From NCBI GenBank assembly GCA_008694505.1, contig VZDJ01004378.1, forward strand, positions 19,298,239-19,362,238: DNA of 64,000 nucleotides. Reading direction: 5' to 3'. Shown in pieces: positions 1 through 12,464 of this stretch. Position numbers and translations under genes: made by a program. The stretch is from Cyanoderma ruficeps. Its lineage: Eukaryota; Chordata; Aves; Passeriformes; Timaliidae. Below the pieces are notes generated by a model. That model had not been told where the DNA came from and made no database searches. It was given only the letters and a program-made list of their open reading frames with translations. The stretch's first letter is position 1. Each line of letters opens with the position of its first letter.

Positions 1-420
1 GCCCGCCCGAGCCCGCGGCGGCTCCCGCACGGAACCCCGGCCGCGGCATCGCCCCGGCTACTACCTCTGCCGTGCTGACGGGGATCGTAATGGCCGGGGC
101 CGGCCTTGCCGCCCCGCAGAGACCGGCCGGGCCGCCCGCCGCCTCCTCCCCCGAACATCCTGGGCATGACGACGAAGACGCAGAGCACCAGCACGGCCGA
201 GACCAGCACCTGCTGCACGGCCGACAGCGCCATGGCAGCCGCCTCCCCGCCTCACCGCGGCCGGGCCGCGCCCCGCGCCCCGGCACAGCGCCCCCGGCGG
301 CGCCCCGCGGCACGGCCCGGCCCCGCGGCAGCCGGGCCCGCCTTCAGAGCCAAACGTCAGGGCTGAAGGGCCTTTCCGGCGGCAGATGAAAATTAGTGCT
401 GGAAAGGGTTAAACAAAAGT
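1..420. promoter_or_regulatory. CpG island promoter at left edge
   Basis: The first 350 or so bases are very GC-rich and full of CpG, in sharp contrast to the AT-rich DNA that starts near 380. The island contains the ATG and first coding exon of a leftward gene (65-233), so it is best read as that gene's promoter and 5' end. No TATA box is evident, as is usual for CpG-island promoters. The island could also fire to the right, but no rightward exon was found in it. Confidence 0.7.
65..233 (-). CDS. First coding exon of a RIC3-like membrane protein (partial)
   Basis: An ATG at 233 on the minus strand opens a frame of 56 codons plus one base, ending at a usable donor (AG|GTAGTA, GT at 64-63); the frame also stays open to the window edge. 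The peptide begins MALSAVQQVLVSAVLVLCVF, a hydrophobic segment over residues 4-23, then VVMPRMF, a poly-glycine run and a basic, glycine-rich stretch. The layout (MAxSxVQxV, a hydrophobic helix, a proline and basic residue, then a low-complexity tail) resembles the N-terminus of RIC3, an ER chaperone for nicotinic acetylcholine receptors. RIC3 is not a known neighbour of GLIPR1, so the family name is tentative. A single-pass or signal-anchored membrane protein is the safer call. The remaining exons lie to the left of the window. A minus-strand frame starting at 255 is out of frame with this one. Confidence 0.5.
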
Positions 421-1545
421 GAAGAAGATGCAGAAAAAAGGAGATGTTTGATGTTTAGTCCGCTTAGTGCCACGAAACATGTTAGCAATGGACAGCTAAA
501 TGATGAGCATCCTGAACACACTTGGGAGCACGCATTTATTCTGCAAGGAATGTTCTTTGCTTGGGTGGGTTTTAAACTGGATTGGCAGATAAGGGGAGGA
601 ATGGTGATTTTGGAAGTGATGAACTTTGCAAAAGACACCACACGCAGTTTTGAATGGTCAGGAATAGGAAAACCAGGAAAAGTTATGACTGAAAGTATGG
701 CTTGAAAAAAAAAAAACAAAGGCCTTAGGGAGGAAAAAGTATCAGCAGCCAGTGGAGTTAATTGTAAAGTCCAAAAAGAAACTAAGAGTGAACTAAAACG
801 TATGGCACAAGTAAACCTAAGCAATAAATCCCAGCATTTTCTATTAAGATATAGAATTGGGTACTTCAATGGTAAACTTTCTGAAAAACAGTCATGACTG
901 GATGACAAATACAGAAGATCATTCATGTTCAGGAATCAGCTGCAGAGAAGTAAGAGGAACTAGAATGAGTTACTGGCCAAGATTTGGCACATTTACCTCA
1001 TGAAGCTGTCTGTGTAAAATGCCCTGATGTGTATTTAAAGCCATACCATGGGAAGAGTAAATATTTGTTTCCAGAGGTTCTTTTAAAAATATTTAGAATA
1101 CTTGTACTATTGAATCTACAGTATCTGTGCATTTTTTGTTTGAATTAATTTTTATGTATCAAATCAAAATCCTTTAAGGCCTGTTCAACAATAAAACCCA
1201 AAGAGTTTCACGTTTAATTAATGTGCCAGTGATTCCATGCCTTAAGACAAAACTGCATTTCAAATATATTTTCAGTTGCTAGCAAGTGCTCTTACAAAGT
1301 TAATTTTCAACACTGAAGGGAGGAAAAACTTGTCTAATGAAATCAGTTTGTATTTCTGTGCTGCAATAGAAAAAGTCAATTAAAATAAAACACAGGTACT
1401 TGCCTAAGTAAGGGAAAGTATCTCTTTATGAAACTCCAGAAACTCTGATATTTATCTGCTTATTGCTGACTGGTTTTTTCTGATTGTTTAAGATTTTTTT
1501 TGTAACTCAACACTGCACAACTATTTCACCTTTCATGCTGTGTAG
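421..1545. other. Intergenic spacer, no gene seen
   Basis: AT-rich DNA between the left CpG island and the CAP exon relic. Short frames occur on both strands (393-926 minus, 448-705 plus), but they have no recognisable domain and no convincing splice context. I searched by eye for a relic of CAP exon 1 (the HNTxRS and NPPASNM motifs) and did not find one. Confidence 0.5.
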
Positions 1546-1789
1546 ACTTGGGACGCAGCTTTGGCACAGACTGAAAGGGCATAGACAAATGTATGCATTT
1601 TTGAACATAACATATACTTAAGTAAGAAACATCTGTACCATCCTAATTTCCCATCTGTTGGAGAGAATATTTGGATTGGAGATGATGAAATTTTTGATGT
1701 TGCTGATGCCATTAAATTGGTATGGTGAGGTCAGATTTTAAATTTTCGCAGTGCAGAACTGTATTAAGGTTTGTGGTTGTTACATTCAC
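1546..1789 (+). pseudogene. Decayed CAP-domain exon 2 of a lost GLIPR1-family gene
   Basis: Reading from 1546 gives TWDAALAQTERA, a TAG stop at 1582, then a long match to CAP exon 2 that includes CIFEHNIYL, HPNFPSVGENIW and IFDVADAIKL. A 2-base deletion near 1717 shifts the frame; after it the match resumes as WYGEVRF, meets a TAA at 1739, and runs to CIKVCGCYIH. The relic is 244 bases long against 246 in both intact neighbours, which the 2-base loss explains. It is still flanked by an acceptor-like TAG (1543-1545) and a donor-like GTAAGA (1790). The conserved HYTQ motif has become CYIH. It lies on the same strand as the intact CAP genes. No other exon of this copy was found, so it is a fragment of a third family member rather than a spare exon of the next gene. 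Confidence 0.85.
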
Positions 1790-4700
1790 GTAAGAGTTGT
1801 CTTTGGGAAAATGTCCTGGTTAGTGCCTACCATATAAATCAGCACCATCTGTAAATAACCCAGAGGTGTACATATAGTAGCAACTGGCAGCTCACTGTCT
1901 TTTTTAACATCAAGCAATGACTGTACTGCATTACCCCTGCGCTGGCTCACCTCAGTACCTTGTACTATAATTTGCTCTTCCTGTCCACAATATCAACCTC
2001 ACTGAAAGCCTCACTTCTCATTTCACTGCATAATTACTACATGAACTTCATAAAATAATAATTTCCGATTCTCTAGTTACCAAGCCACACAGTTTGGAAT
2101 TCTTTAAATCTGGAGATGCTGTTCAAAATAATCACAAAAATTGCAGAATGTCTGTGAGTATTCCTTAGTAAAAATGTTTATAGAAGGATAAAATCCAGCC
2201 AAAGTAAATTTTAATCCTTACAAATCTCATAAAAAAGAAAAAAATCAACAACAAAATTTATGATATATTTCTGATTTCTCAATGGTAATTCTTAGAAACT
2301 TAATTCTGCTGAGAAAGTAAAGTTTTCTTTTCAATACTTAATATTTTAAGTTTATTTATTCATTCTCATGTTGAAAAAATAAGCTTTGCAGAAGAATCAG
2401 TTTCATCTATGAGCAAATACATTATATTTCACTGATCTAAAACAGATGATAATTTTAATGCCAAGTAGATCTTACCTAGTAAAAGTAGCTGTTAAATTTC
2501 TTATCTCAGTGTTCCAAGGTGCTTAGACTGCTCTCTGTGTAAATTACAGATGAAAATATTGCACAGTTTATTTACAGAAAAACTTACCCAACACAATGGT
2601 ATCTGTGAGATTCTTTTTTAGTAAGCTTTGGACTGTGAAATGAACATACCAAAAGTTACCAGTATCATTTATGGAGCATTTTCCTCTCAGCTCTTTTTGT
2701 CTTTTCTCACTTATTTCTCTTCAAGTGTTAATTCTTGTTTTCTGCCCCTGGTTCTGCCTATAAGAAAACCAAAAGCAAGGCTGAAGGATTTAAGTTTTGC
2801 TGATTTTTTGACAGTAGATTTTTTAGAAAGCTAGAACTAGACAATCATAGGAAAGTATTTTTTATTTTTTTCTGTGGCACAATAAATTATGAAAAATTAC
2901 CTAGCAAAGTAGTTTTTGCATTTTAATAATTGCAATCCAGCCATGTCTGCATAGAATTCTGGAGGGTTTTGCACATTTCTCTTAGAGTGATGTTCACATC
3001 TAAACTTTTCCCTTGATTGCTTGCTCCTTTCCTGTTATACACAGTTAAGTCATATCCAAATGTTCACGTATTTCAGACAACATTTCAGGGAAAATCACAA
3101 AGGAAACTAATCACTGGAAAAAACAAGCAAAATACATGGGTTAAACATTGTGAACATGTAAAAGTACCTGTGTCATCAAAATTGATAATGCAGACCATGC
3201 ACGATCCAGGAAAACTCTGGCTCTGACACAAAATTGAAAATGGGTAAAATTTCTGAATCATAAATGGATGGGCTGTGTAGACCTGTTAAGAGAAACATAA
3301 CACTGGAATTTCAAAATGGTAGAAATCTCAAAAATGTATGTGAGGCTGTTACATAAAGGCCCCTGAAATGCTTAGTCCTTAACCCAGTATTGAGGTAATA
3401 CTATTTAAACATTAAGATCCTTAAAAAAAAAAAAAAAGGTTATGTTTGATGAAGACAACTGCTTCTTTAATAGCTGAAGAGTTGAAACTTTTGGGAATGT
3501 TGGAGTCAGTTTGTCAGTCTGAGCCCTGTACTCCTGCTACTGAGGAGATACCCTGTTACTGAGTAAAGCTACTATGTCTGCATATCTCCCAGAAATGGAA
3601 TGTAAGATCATCCAGATGTATTAGGTACAGAATTAAACATTTTTACCTGAATTCATTACAGTTTGGTTAGTCATGTACAGAAGGTATTGGAAGAATTTCC
3701 TCAGAAAAAGCAGATGCCTAAACTGTAATGCTCATCTTCTCTTAAGTTTGGCAGGTAACACTCTTTGGTCTAAAAATATGCAGTGCCAAAGTATTTGCAC
3801 TTGAGTTTACAGGAGTAATCATCCAGATCACTTCAAAATTACAGTAAAACTACCTGCAGTCCAGTCCCATACTAATGGCCTTCTCTGTTAATTGTGAAAA
3901 TGTTTACAGCCTCATTATTACAAAATAATTTTAGGATTTTTTAGCTTTTAATGAAAACAAAATGTTTTCTTATAGAACAATTCTTGTGGAAATTCAATAC
4001 CACCACCGTCCTGTCCCGTAATCTCTTTTCTGCCGAGGTGCCATTGTGTAATAGCAGCAGCAATGCATTTCAGAATATCAGTTTATTCACAGGTCTGGAA
4101 GGCCAAGTGATCTTGCAGCTGCCTAATCCTGTGGACAGAATAAGAAAATCCAGCAGATACAACCCATCTGTTCAACTGAACCTAGTTAAGTCAAGGTCAT
4201 ACCTTCTCTCCCCAACACAAGGAACAATACTCTTTGGGAAAGTTGATGATTTGAGGACAAAAGTGAATGTAATTTCACAAATTCCCAGGCATTGTGTACA
4301 TCTGTAAGAGGCTATAATTCACCAGATTTTAGTCCTCTGACTAAACAGAACATTAAGGAAAAAATATAAATGTGAGGTTTTATTTTTGCAGCCATTTTGA
4401 ACTAAAAGTAGTCAGAAGTGCAAAAGTGGGATGTAAACGGGGAATTTACATGAAAAATGAGGCTGTAAAGCTTCTTGCATGTACTCAGCTCATTGTGCTA
4501 ATTTCACTTGAGATCTGTGGAAGGCTAGGCAATGGCTTGTATTGTCCAGACTATATAATGTGATACTGAGATCCCAAAACTTAATTGTTGAGATCCACTT
4601 CTTAATGCTGGCAAAATCTAAAACTCTCTTCTTGGGAAAAATATCATGGACGCTCAAAGGCGGGCTGAACTTCTGCTTTAATTATAGATAGAGTCACTAG

Positions 4701-5919
4701 ATGGAGCCAGGAATGCAAGAAAGCATTTTATAACCTGGGCTATCCTGGACCCATCCAAATTTCCTACTGCATAAAATCTCAGTTCATTTTCCACACAGAG
4801 AATTTCAACAGCATGCATATATAAGTGCAAGATCACTGTATTGTTAAATTAATGGTGCAGTTTTAGTGTGATGATTTTTGTTGTGCAAACTGCATGTAGT
4901 TGTAATGTAATCACGGTTCTACATTGTCTGACCAGCAAAACTGAGCAGGGAATGAGACACATTAACATATTTTACAATCTATTTGCCACAAATTTTCTCT
5001 GTAACCCTACCTAAAACTGGGTTACAAGACCTTAGCTCTTAAAACATATGGTTCTTCTTATGCTGTCGCATATTTGTGCAATTTGGTTTAGGTTTGGGGA
5101 AACAAAAAAATTCAACTAGCTTGTAGAACAGTTGGAGAGACAATACAAATACCAACACATACCATCCTACTGCCCTGAGGAGTGATCAGATTTGGAAGGT
5201 TATACCAGGAGTGCTAATCCTGTAGCTGCTCTCCAGGAGCACAGGAAGCTGCTCCAGTGATTCCAGGCTAGCAGGTAACAGCAAATAACTAAGGAGGAGA
5301 GAATCACTACATACTCAAGCTTGGGATTTCCAAATTATTTTTGTTACACATCAAACCAGGCCAGAATGTCTGTTCTGCAGCAAGGTGCTGCTCAGGAACT
5401 TTTTTTTCCTCCTGCTGAAGCACAGATTTGCTAATTCTGTTTATTTCTTGAGTACTTCTGATATGGAAGCAATATCCTGCAACATTGGTATGACTAAACA
5501 GTATTCTTGGCAAATCAGCTGAATAGCAGATTTCTGTTTTGTCAAAGCTGCATTTTTTATCATTGATGCAGGTTTTAAGAAAGCTGTTTGGCAGCATCTC
5601 TTCAGATAAGACCAACAATCACAGAGTGGTTGAGCAGTCACCCAAGATGAAGCACACTCAAAGAAAAGGCAGAAGTATACTTGGAGTGTTGCTCCTTGCT
5701 GATAAGCATGGCAGCTGCCTGTTTCATGCCTTACCCTTTGACTGCCAGCTGTGATGTCAGATAGAGTCGTACCTTATTAAGCAATTGCTCTTCACTTCCT
5801 GTTTGACTTTTTCAAGTTCTGCCACACCCGGGGGACAACCTCTGAAAAACTGCTTGCCAGTATCATCTCCACCTAAGAGATTCTTCATTTTAAAACTTAA
5901 GAGAAAACACTGGAGAATT
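1790..5919. other. Spacer before the first intact CAP gene
   Basis: About 4 kb of AT-rich DNA. It holds poly-A tracts (for example 3422-3438) and short frames. The longest is a 118-codon plus-strand frame at 3951-4307 with no recognised domain. The last few hundred bases before 5920 must contain the promoter and 5' UTR of the CAP gene. That stretch has no CpG island; an ETS-like ACTTCCTG lies at about 5791. No relic of CAP exons 3-6 was seen. Confidence 0.5.
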
Positions 5920-8900
5920 ATGAAAATCACATTTTTCTTTGCTGCACTGTCCTCACTGGATTTCTTCTCTGTCTTTCATGCTTATCTGCAATATCCTTTG
6001 CCTGACATAGAAGATGGAAAGTTTATTGAAGATTGTGTGAGAGCTCACAACACGTTTCGATCCAAAGTGAATCCACCAGCCAGCAATATGTTTCGCATGG
6101 TAAGGTGGTGTTTGTGATCTTTTTGAAATTATTATAGATTGGGATGCTGATTTAGCCCATCTTATTCTTTGTTTGTACTGTGCTATTCTTTCCATTTCAG
6201 TTAATTATTTCTGCAACATATATCTTGGTTCTTTGTATGAAATAGAAAATACATTAATTTTCACAGCATTGTTCAATTTTAATAATTTGAAGGGAGTTTC
6301 TTTTTTGGCACAAGACTTAGCTACTGTCAACTTCAGCCAGAGCAAAGGGCTGTATTGCAAAAAATAGTGTTCAGTTCTCAGTATGTCATCTATCTCTTTC
6401 TAAAGAGAGATCGTAATCTGTTTTATATCAGGTCAGGTTTCATACATGGAAGGTGTTGGACTTTCAGAAAGTTTCTGAGTAGGCAGTCTGCAACAAGATT
6501 TGCTGAAAATCTATCATCTCCTGTTGTTTCTTCTAATCTAGAATATATGTTGAATAAAGGGATTTTCCAGGACATCCAATTAGATATGTGATCTTTATTT
6601 GCTGTAGCAGGGTCTGAAGAGTAGTGATAGTGATATATAGGCTAAAAAGCAGAGCTTTCTCCAAATACAGTGGATATCAGAACAGGTTATAGGTAGGTCA
6701 CACGTTGTTCAGTGGAATACATAAGGAAAAATGTGTATAGCTAGGTGAGGAAGGTAACCCCAGTCAGTGCATGTCACTTCTCTGAGCCCTGCAGCAGTTC
6801 TGCATAGCTGGAGAGGAAGTTAAATGCATAACCACATGCAGAGTATGAATCATTTCTACAAATGGAAGCTCACAGTAAAGGGATGAGAGTACCAGTGACC
6901 TTAATTTCTTGCCATGTTAAAAATCATGTTCAATTAAAAAAGTAAACTTACCTGCTCAGACCAAAGACACAGCAATTTTGGAATAACAGCAGGAGGAATA
7001 TATTTAAGCCTCTTGAATCAAAGGTGTACTTACAAGGTGTCCAATCATGGTATTTACAAACTTGTAATGGATTTTTTTGGAATTTTTTTTTCAGCCTTGA
7101 GGTCATGAAAGTTTTTTGTCATTTCTAGCATTGCATGGGAAAGGGCTGTACAGCCTAACCCCAGGCTGTGTGAATATTTCCTTGTGTTTGATTTGGGCCT
7201 GCTAATGCTAGCTTCATTTAACAGTGTCTGGTCTTTGCATTGGAAAATGCAAGTTAATGCTGCTTATTTACCTACTTCACACAAGGTGTCCAGATGTCTC
7301 TGATTGAAGCTGCAGAGGACTCTGTTGCTGTATGAAAGCCCTCCAGTCTTGAAGATGATCATCCCACTCCAGGTTCTCTCTGGCCTTTCTAGTTCTAGTG
7401 TACCTTTTTTGAGGCAGGGTGCTGTGCTGTGCACAGCATTTAACAGGACTTCTGCAGAAGTGTGATTATTTATGTGGTTTTATTCTCCATTCCTCTGCAA
7501 TGAGTTTTGAATACTTTGTTTGCTTTATAGTCTACTGCTTTCATGTGGTAATAGCCATATCCAAACCTGTTATTAGGAACATGAATTCAATTTTTTCTCA
7601 CATCCCTTAACTTGAATTTCCCTGTACTGAACTTTACCTGTCACCGTAAAATCTGCAAGTCTGCCAGACTGGTTTGTTAAATTTTCACTTGTGCCTCTTT
7701 GGATGGGAGTGTTTCCTTCTCAGCCCAGCAGAGATGAGTGAGTCTTTTATTTACTTTGTCCATCTGCTGTGGAGGGAGAAGAGAAAAGAGGCAGAAGGAA
7801 CTGTGGAAAGGAGCAGCTGTGACTCTCCCTTCTGTCCTGGCCAGCAGAACAGAATTCCTATCTGGCCTGGTAATAATTGCCAAGTGCAAATCCCTGGACA
7901 GCCAATATCTCCTAGGCACAAAGTCCCCCAAGCCCCTCTACAGCTGGAAGTTTCACACAGTTACCCCCTCCAGGTGAAGCAGCTTAAAGACTGCACTGCA
8001 GCTCTAAATATATTATTAACAAGTCAGATACAAGAGGACAGTGGATAGATCCTGCATGTCCTGCAATAGCTAAGGGAGAAAGAAGACAAAAATTTGTTAC
8101 AGGAGTAGAGATGTCAAGTGAGAGAAAGAAACTGAAAGCAGGGATGGGAAGCAGAAAAGGGGAACTTTTAACAAGTTTCTGTTTAAAAATGTCTGAATTC
8201 AGTTAAGTCACTGCAGTGCAGGTTAGAGTACATTTTCTTCCTTTTCTACAGTCCTGGGATGCTGCTTTAGCTAAGACTGCCAAAGCATGGGCAAAGAAGT
8301 GCATATTTGACCACAATACCTACCTTGAAATGCCAGGAAAAATGCACCCCACCTTCCCACATGTTGGAGAAAACATCTGGACTGGCACAGCCCACATCTT
8401 CTCTGTGGATGCAGCTCTCAAGTCCTGGTTTAATGAAGTCAGAAGCTATGATTTCAGCACCAATATATGTACTGGCATGTGTGGTCACTACACTCAGGTG
8501 AGTCTCACATGTCCAGTGCTTTATAATCTAATATATGGATAGTCTAATATGTATATAGTCTAATTTCACCAAAGATCTGAGTACAGGACTGGAACAGATT
8601 GCTTTGGAACAGGAATTACAGCAGGGCTTTGCACCCCTAGTTTATTGTTGCATGAGATTGGAAATAAATATTATGAGCCCTGGGGAGGTCAAGTTCTACT
8701 TCCAGTAATGGTGGAAAGGGATTATCCCCTGGCATTTTCACATTTACAGGGGAGGCAGATAATAAGTGCAAAAATAACTGTCAATCTGTCATTTGTCCCA
8801 GCTGCCCTTTGGGTTAAGTTGCTCCTCTGTCAGCTGATTTAAATTTCCCTGAGATACTTCCCTTCTCCTTCTTCCTTTAATGCTGTTGCTTTGGCAGTAT

Positions 8901-11900
8901 TTGAACAGTGCATTTCATACTTCCCTTTGTCCTGCAGGTCGTCTGGGCAGAGAGTTACAAAGTTGGCTGCGCAGTTCACTTCTGCAATACAGTTGAAAAA
9001 TTTCCAGGACTGTCCAAAGCTGCACATTTTGTTTGTAACTATGGACCAGCGTAAGTTAATTGTGGCATTTGGATGGTTTTTTTGTTGTTTTTTAAATACC
9101 CCAGCTGATCTGGTATCAGATGCCAACTGCAATGGGTGCAGTTGTAACAAATTTCAGAATAAGCTACCTCTTCATGTCACTTGTCCAAGGGAAACTTCCC
9201 CTGGCCATTGGGAACAGAACCTACTGGACATAGCTGGGACTGCAGAAAATGCCATTCTAAAAAAAGCATGAGAGCAGATCATAGCTGAGACCACGCACTG
9301 TAATGCAGACGGTGGAAGAAAATCTGTTTTGACTTCAGTTTCTGCAGGAAAAGTGGGAAACGTGTAATCTTCCCACTTCAGAAAGATTACATCTTTCTCT
9401 GGCCCTACACAAATTTCAAACAAGACATTATACCTTAAGAAATAAAAGGAAGACAGTCCTCTAGTTTATCTGGTACCTTGCAGTATTTCTACCTACTTTT
9501 TACAGGTTTGTTTTTTATAATCTGGGTGGGTAATAAGGGACTAGAGGCAAATTCTTGTATGCTTACAATAATACAGTATTGCCTGAGAAGTCACATTCAT
9601 TTCCAGTGGCAGGAGTCAACTGCTCCCCATGCCAGTGAGAGCTTTAATCTGATCTGAAAGGAATTTCAAAAAATTGCAATGACAAGTTTTTTGATTAGGG
9701 TATTCCCTCCCCTTGATAGCTTTTCAATGACAGCTACCAAAAAAAAAAAAAAAATACTGTTCCTGTTTTGCAGGGGGAATTACCCAAGAAAACCATATAA
9801 AGAAGGACAGCCATGCAGTAGATGCAGTAATGAGAAGTGTGTAGACAAGCTCTGTGGTAAGACCGAAGTGATCAGTAAGAAAATTACATAGCAATAAAAG
9901 TGGCTGGCATAATTAGCAGTGGAAAGACAACAACAAGTCAATTTGCACTAGTTGCACCATGCATAGTGGGTCTGTAGCAAACCACACAGCAACTGTACCA
10001 AACACTGGGAGGAATAGAGTAAGAAGGAAATAATTGAAATACCTTGCTGTTGAAGGCTCTCAGAAGAAGCCAGAGTTTCTGATGCAAGGAAGTATCAGTT
10101 AGACTCTTTTCTCCCTTTTATCTGGTCAGGAAGTCAGATCCAAGATTTTAGCCCCAACAAATACTCACTGTCTAGTTCTTCTCTCCCAGCAGAAATAGGA
10201 AATTTATTTTCTGCTTTTTTGGCTTGTTTAGCATGTCCTAACACATTTTCCAGACAACTGTATTTCTGAGCAAACAATAAGACTATACCAAAATGCACAG
10301 TTATTTCTAACATCCACAATTTTCTGAAAAACAGCAGTGGGAGCTTGTTTGTAAATCTTTTCCCTACTATGCTCAGTATTATCAGAGTGAAAAATAATTA
10401 AATGAACAGTTGTAACAGAGCTCAGAATGCTCAGGGGATGAGGGAATTTTAATCAAATCTTGAGGAGCAATTAATAAAAAAAAACCCTTTGGAGCAGGCC
10501 TGTGGCAGGTGTGGGATGTCTGGCTGGTGCTGGGAGCCGGTGAGGTGGCACAGCCCTCTACCAAACCCTGCAAAGATGGTGTTGGGAGCCAGTGAGGTGG
10601 CACAGCCCACTACCAAACCCTGCAAAGATGCAACAATAAAAACCTCTCTGGGGTGGAGGTGTTCCCTGCAAACGTGCTGCCTGGGCCTGGGAGAGAAGTG
10701 GGCGATGGCGAGAGGCTCAGCCTGCTCCCTGCTCTTTGCCTCCCTTCTAATGAGCTGGAGTGACTCTGTGCTGGGTCTGTCTGTCTCTTCAGTGTCAGGG
10801 TGTGAGCACAGCAGGGAAACACACAGCCTGTACCCCATCACTCTGAGTCTGCTCCAAACAGCAGTGGACCTTTATGTCAATTCATCTAGTCCCAAACCGG
10901 GCAATGCTTTAAATAAATAGTGATTAAAGGAGGTGCAGCAATGACTTAAATCAAATATGAATTTTATAGAGAGGTTTAACGGGGATGGTCTTTACTAGCC
11001 AGGCTCTAGACAGCTTCAGCTGTAGAAATTATTAAGCATTTGGTACTCTTATTTCCTTCTGTAATATCCTGGCTGACTCATCTGAAAGTCTCAGACTGAT
11101 GCATCACAGGAAAACTAGAAATATCTCAAAGACTAGGGAGAGGGACAGGAGGAACAGAGTATTTAAAAGTTAAGTGCTAGATCCTACCACCCGCTTTCAC
11201 CGTTTTCTCCTATAGGCCAAATGAGGAATTTCAATAGGATGCACACAGGCAATCCTGCAAATGCATCAAAACTTTTAGTAAAAGTGTACTTCTGTGATAA
11301 ATTAGTAGTTATATTTGTCTGTCTAGAACTACTTAAATTTGGTATCTGTAACGATTTTAAATAAATTCCATGGTTTGTTATTATTTTTTATTCCCTCATC
11401 TCCATGACACAAATTCTTCCTTATACAGCTGGTTTTTTCTGCTTCTCTTTCAATTCAATAAAAAATATGAACTCCACACCAGCTGGGAGCCTGCTCTTGC
11501 TGGCCTGCTTCCCTCTTGCAGGATGTTTTAGGCATTAATTGGCATCATCAGTTCAATCAGCCAGGCACCAGCAAAGGCTTACCTCTTTACATTAAGAACC
11601 ACCATTGAATGGTACTCACATTGCTTTCCTCTTCTGATCTCTTTGCAGAAAATGCACAACGTGAGAAGCTGATAAGTACGTATCAAATTCTTCTTAATGG
11701 CTTTCCTGTAAGTAAGTAAGTATGGCTAAGACTAGGTCTTAACACCTGTTTCTTCACTGATTTGTAGGTTATGCCAACTGGTATCCAGACTGGGATACAC
11801 AGCCCCAGCCACCACGGCCCCGTCCCCCCAGGCCTCCCCTGCCATCACATGTGCCACCTGCTGAGCATCCACGCCCCTCTTGTGACCAATACTGTCTTAG

Positions 11901-12012
11901 CGTTTTAATTTTAAGGCCACTGTTTCTCGTATTGAGTGCTGGTGCTGTGTTTCTAGTACAACAGCACTTTCCACACACTTTTTTTATGAGTAATGGTCAG
12001 TTAAGATGCTGA
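5920..12012 (+). CDS. GLIPR1L1: GLIPR1-like CAP protein with proline-rich linker and C-terminal membrane segment
   Basis: Six coding exons: 5920-6099, 8252-8497, 8938-9050, 9774-9856, 11649-11675 and 11768-12012. All have GT-AG introns and the phases join to give 297 aa. The ATG at 5920 has A at -3 and begins a signal peptide (residues 1-21). The CAP domain covers about 35-182, with HNTFRS at 43-48, GENIW at 99-103, CGHYTQVVW at 137-145 and CNYGP at 175-179; His43, Glu100 and His139 are the expected cavity residues. A cysteine-rich hinge with CSRC and CVDKLC follows (194-207). Then come a linker packed with proline and arginine (228-254) and a hydrophobic helix (about 260-281). The protein is therefore probably secretory-pathway and membrane-anchored, as GLIPR1 is. 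No enzymatic role is claimed, since CAP proteins bind lipids or proteins. It is certainly a GLIPR1-family gene, but the choice between L1, L2 and a bird-specific copy is not settled. Confidence 0.9.
6100..8251 (+). other. Intron 1 of the first CAP gene
   Basis: A 2.15-kb intron from GTAAGG at 6100 to the acceptor CTACAG ending at 8251. It contains short frames (for example 7674-8048) with no domain. No repeat family was recognised with confidence. Confidence 0.7.
9857..11648 (+). other. Intron 4 of the first CAP gene
   Basis: A 1.8-kb intron between the hinge exon and the 27-nt exon. It holds a GC-richer patch at about 10490-10830 that includes a 52-bp tandem duplication. Frames on both strands there (10449-10841 minus, 10489-10920 plus) are products of this patch and match no family I know. 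The patch may be a piece of an old mobile element. Confidence 0.55.
10526..10629 (+). repeat. 52-bp tandem duplication (two copies)
   Basis: Copies at 10526-10577 and 10578-10629 differ at only a few positions. Each runs from GGTG(C/T)TGGGAGCC through GAGGTGGCACAGCCC to CCCTGCAAAGAT. The two copies abut exactly. This is a recent local duplication inside intron 4 of the first CAP gene, with no sign of function. Confidence 0.9.
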
Positions 12013-12458
12013 TTGTGATCCTACTCCTGTATTACTCTCAGACAATTGGCACACATTTAAAAAAAAAAAAACATTTGGTCATCTCTCATTATCCCTGCAA
12101 TGTTTATCCAGCCAGTGTTTATCTATAAAAAAGGCTGCTTCTTCACTCAAGGCAAGATATAAGTGGCTATGCATAGAGGTAGTATAAATTATTGGCAGTA
12201 GCTGCAACATGCTCCTATGTCTGTATGAGCCTCTTAGCTCTAGGGGTATTTGCTAGAGGGACCACAGAGACTAGATTTTACTCCATGTGCTAACTAGCAA
12301 TCCTCCTGGAAGCCTGGGGCATCACAAAGACATGTCTGAAGTGGCACACTGTATCCAAACGAAGCAGTAATTCATCTTCATTAACCTTCAGTTATCCCAG
12401 ACACAATATTCCCCAGATAATGGAGATTTAACTGTATGTATTACTTTTTATGAACAGG

Positions 12459-12464
12459 AATAAA
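12459..12464 (+). terminator. Poly(A) signal of the first CAP gene
   Basis: AATAAA about 450 bases after the TGA at 12010-12012, followed within 30 bases by a GT-rich stretch (TGTGTGTGTTGGTGTCC). It is the first good signal downstream of the stop, giving a 3' UTR of roughly 470 bases. Confidence 0.7.

Noticed and set aside
3951..4307. 118-codon plus-strand frame between the CAP relic and the first CAP gene
   Set aside because: No domain, no CAP motif, no splice or promoter context; kept only as an open frame.
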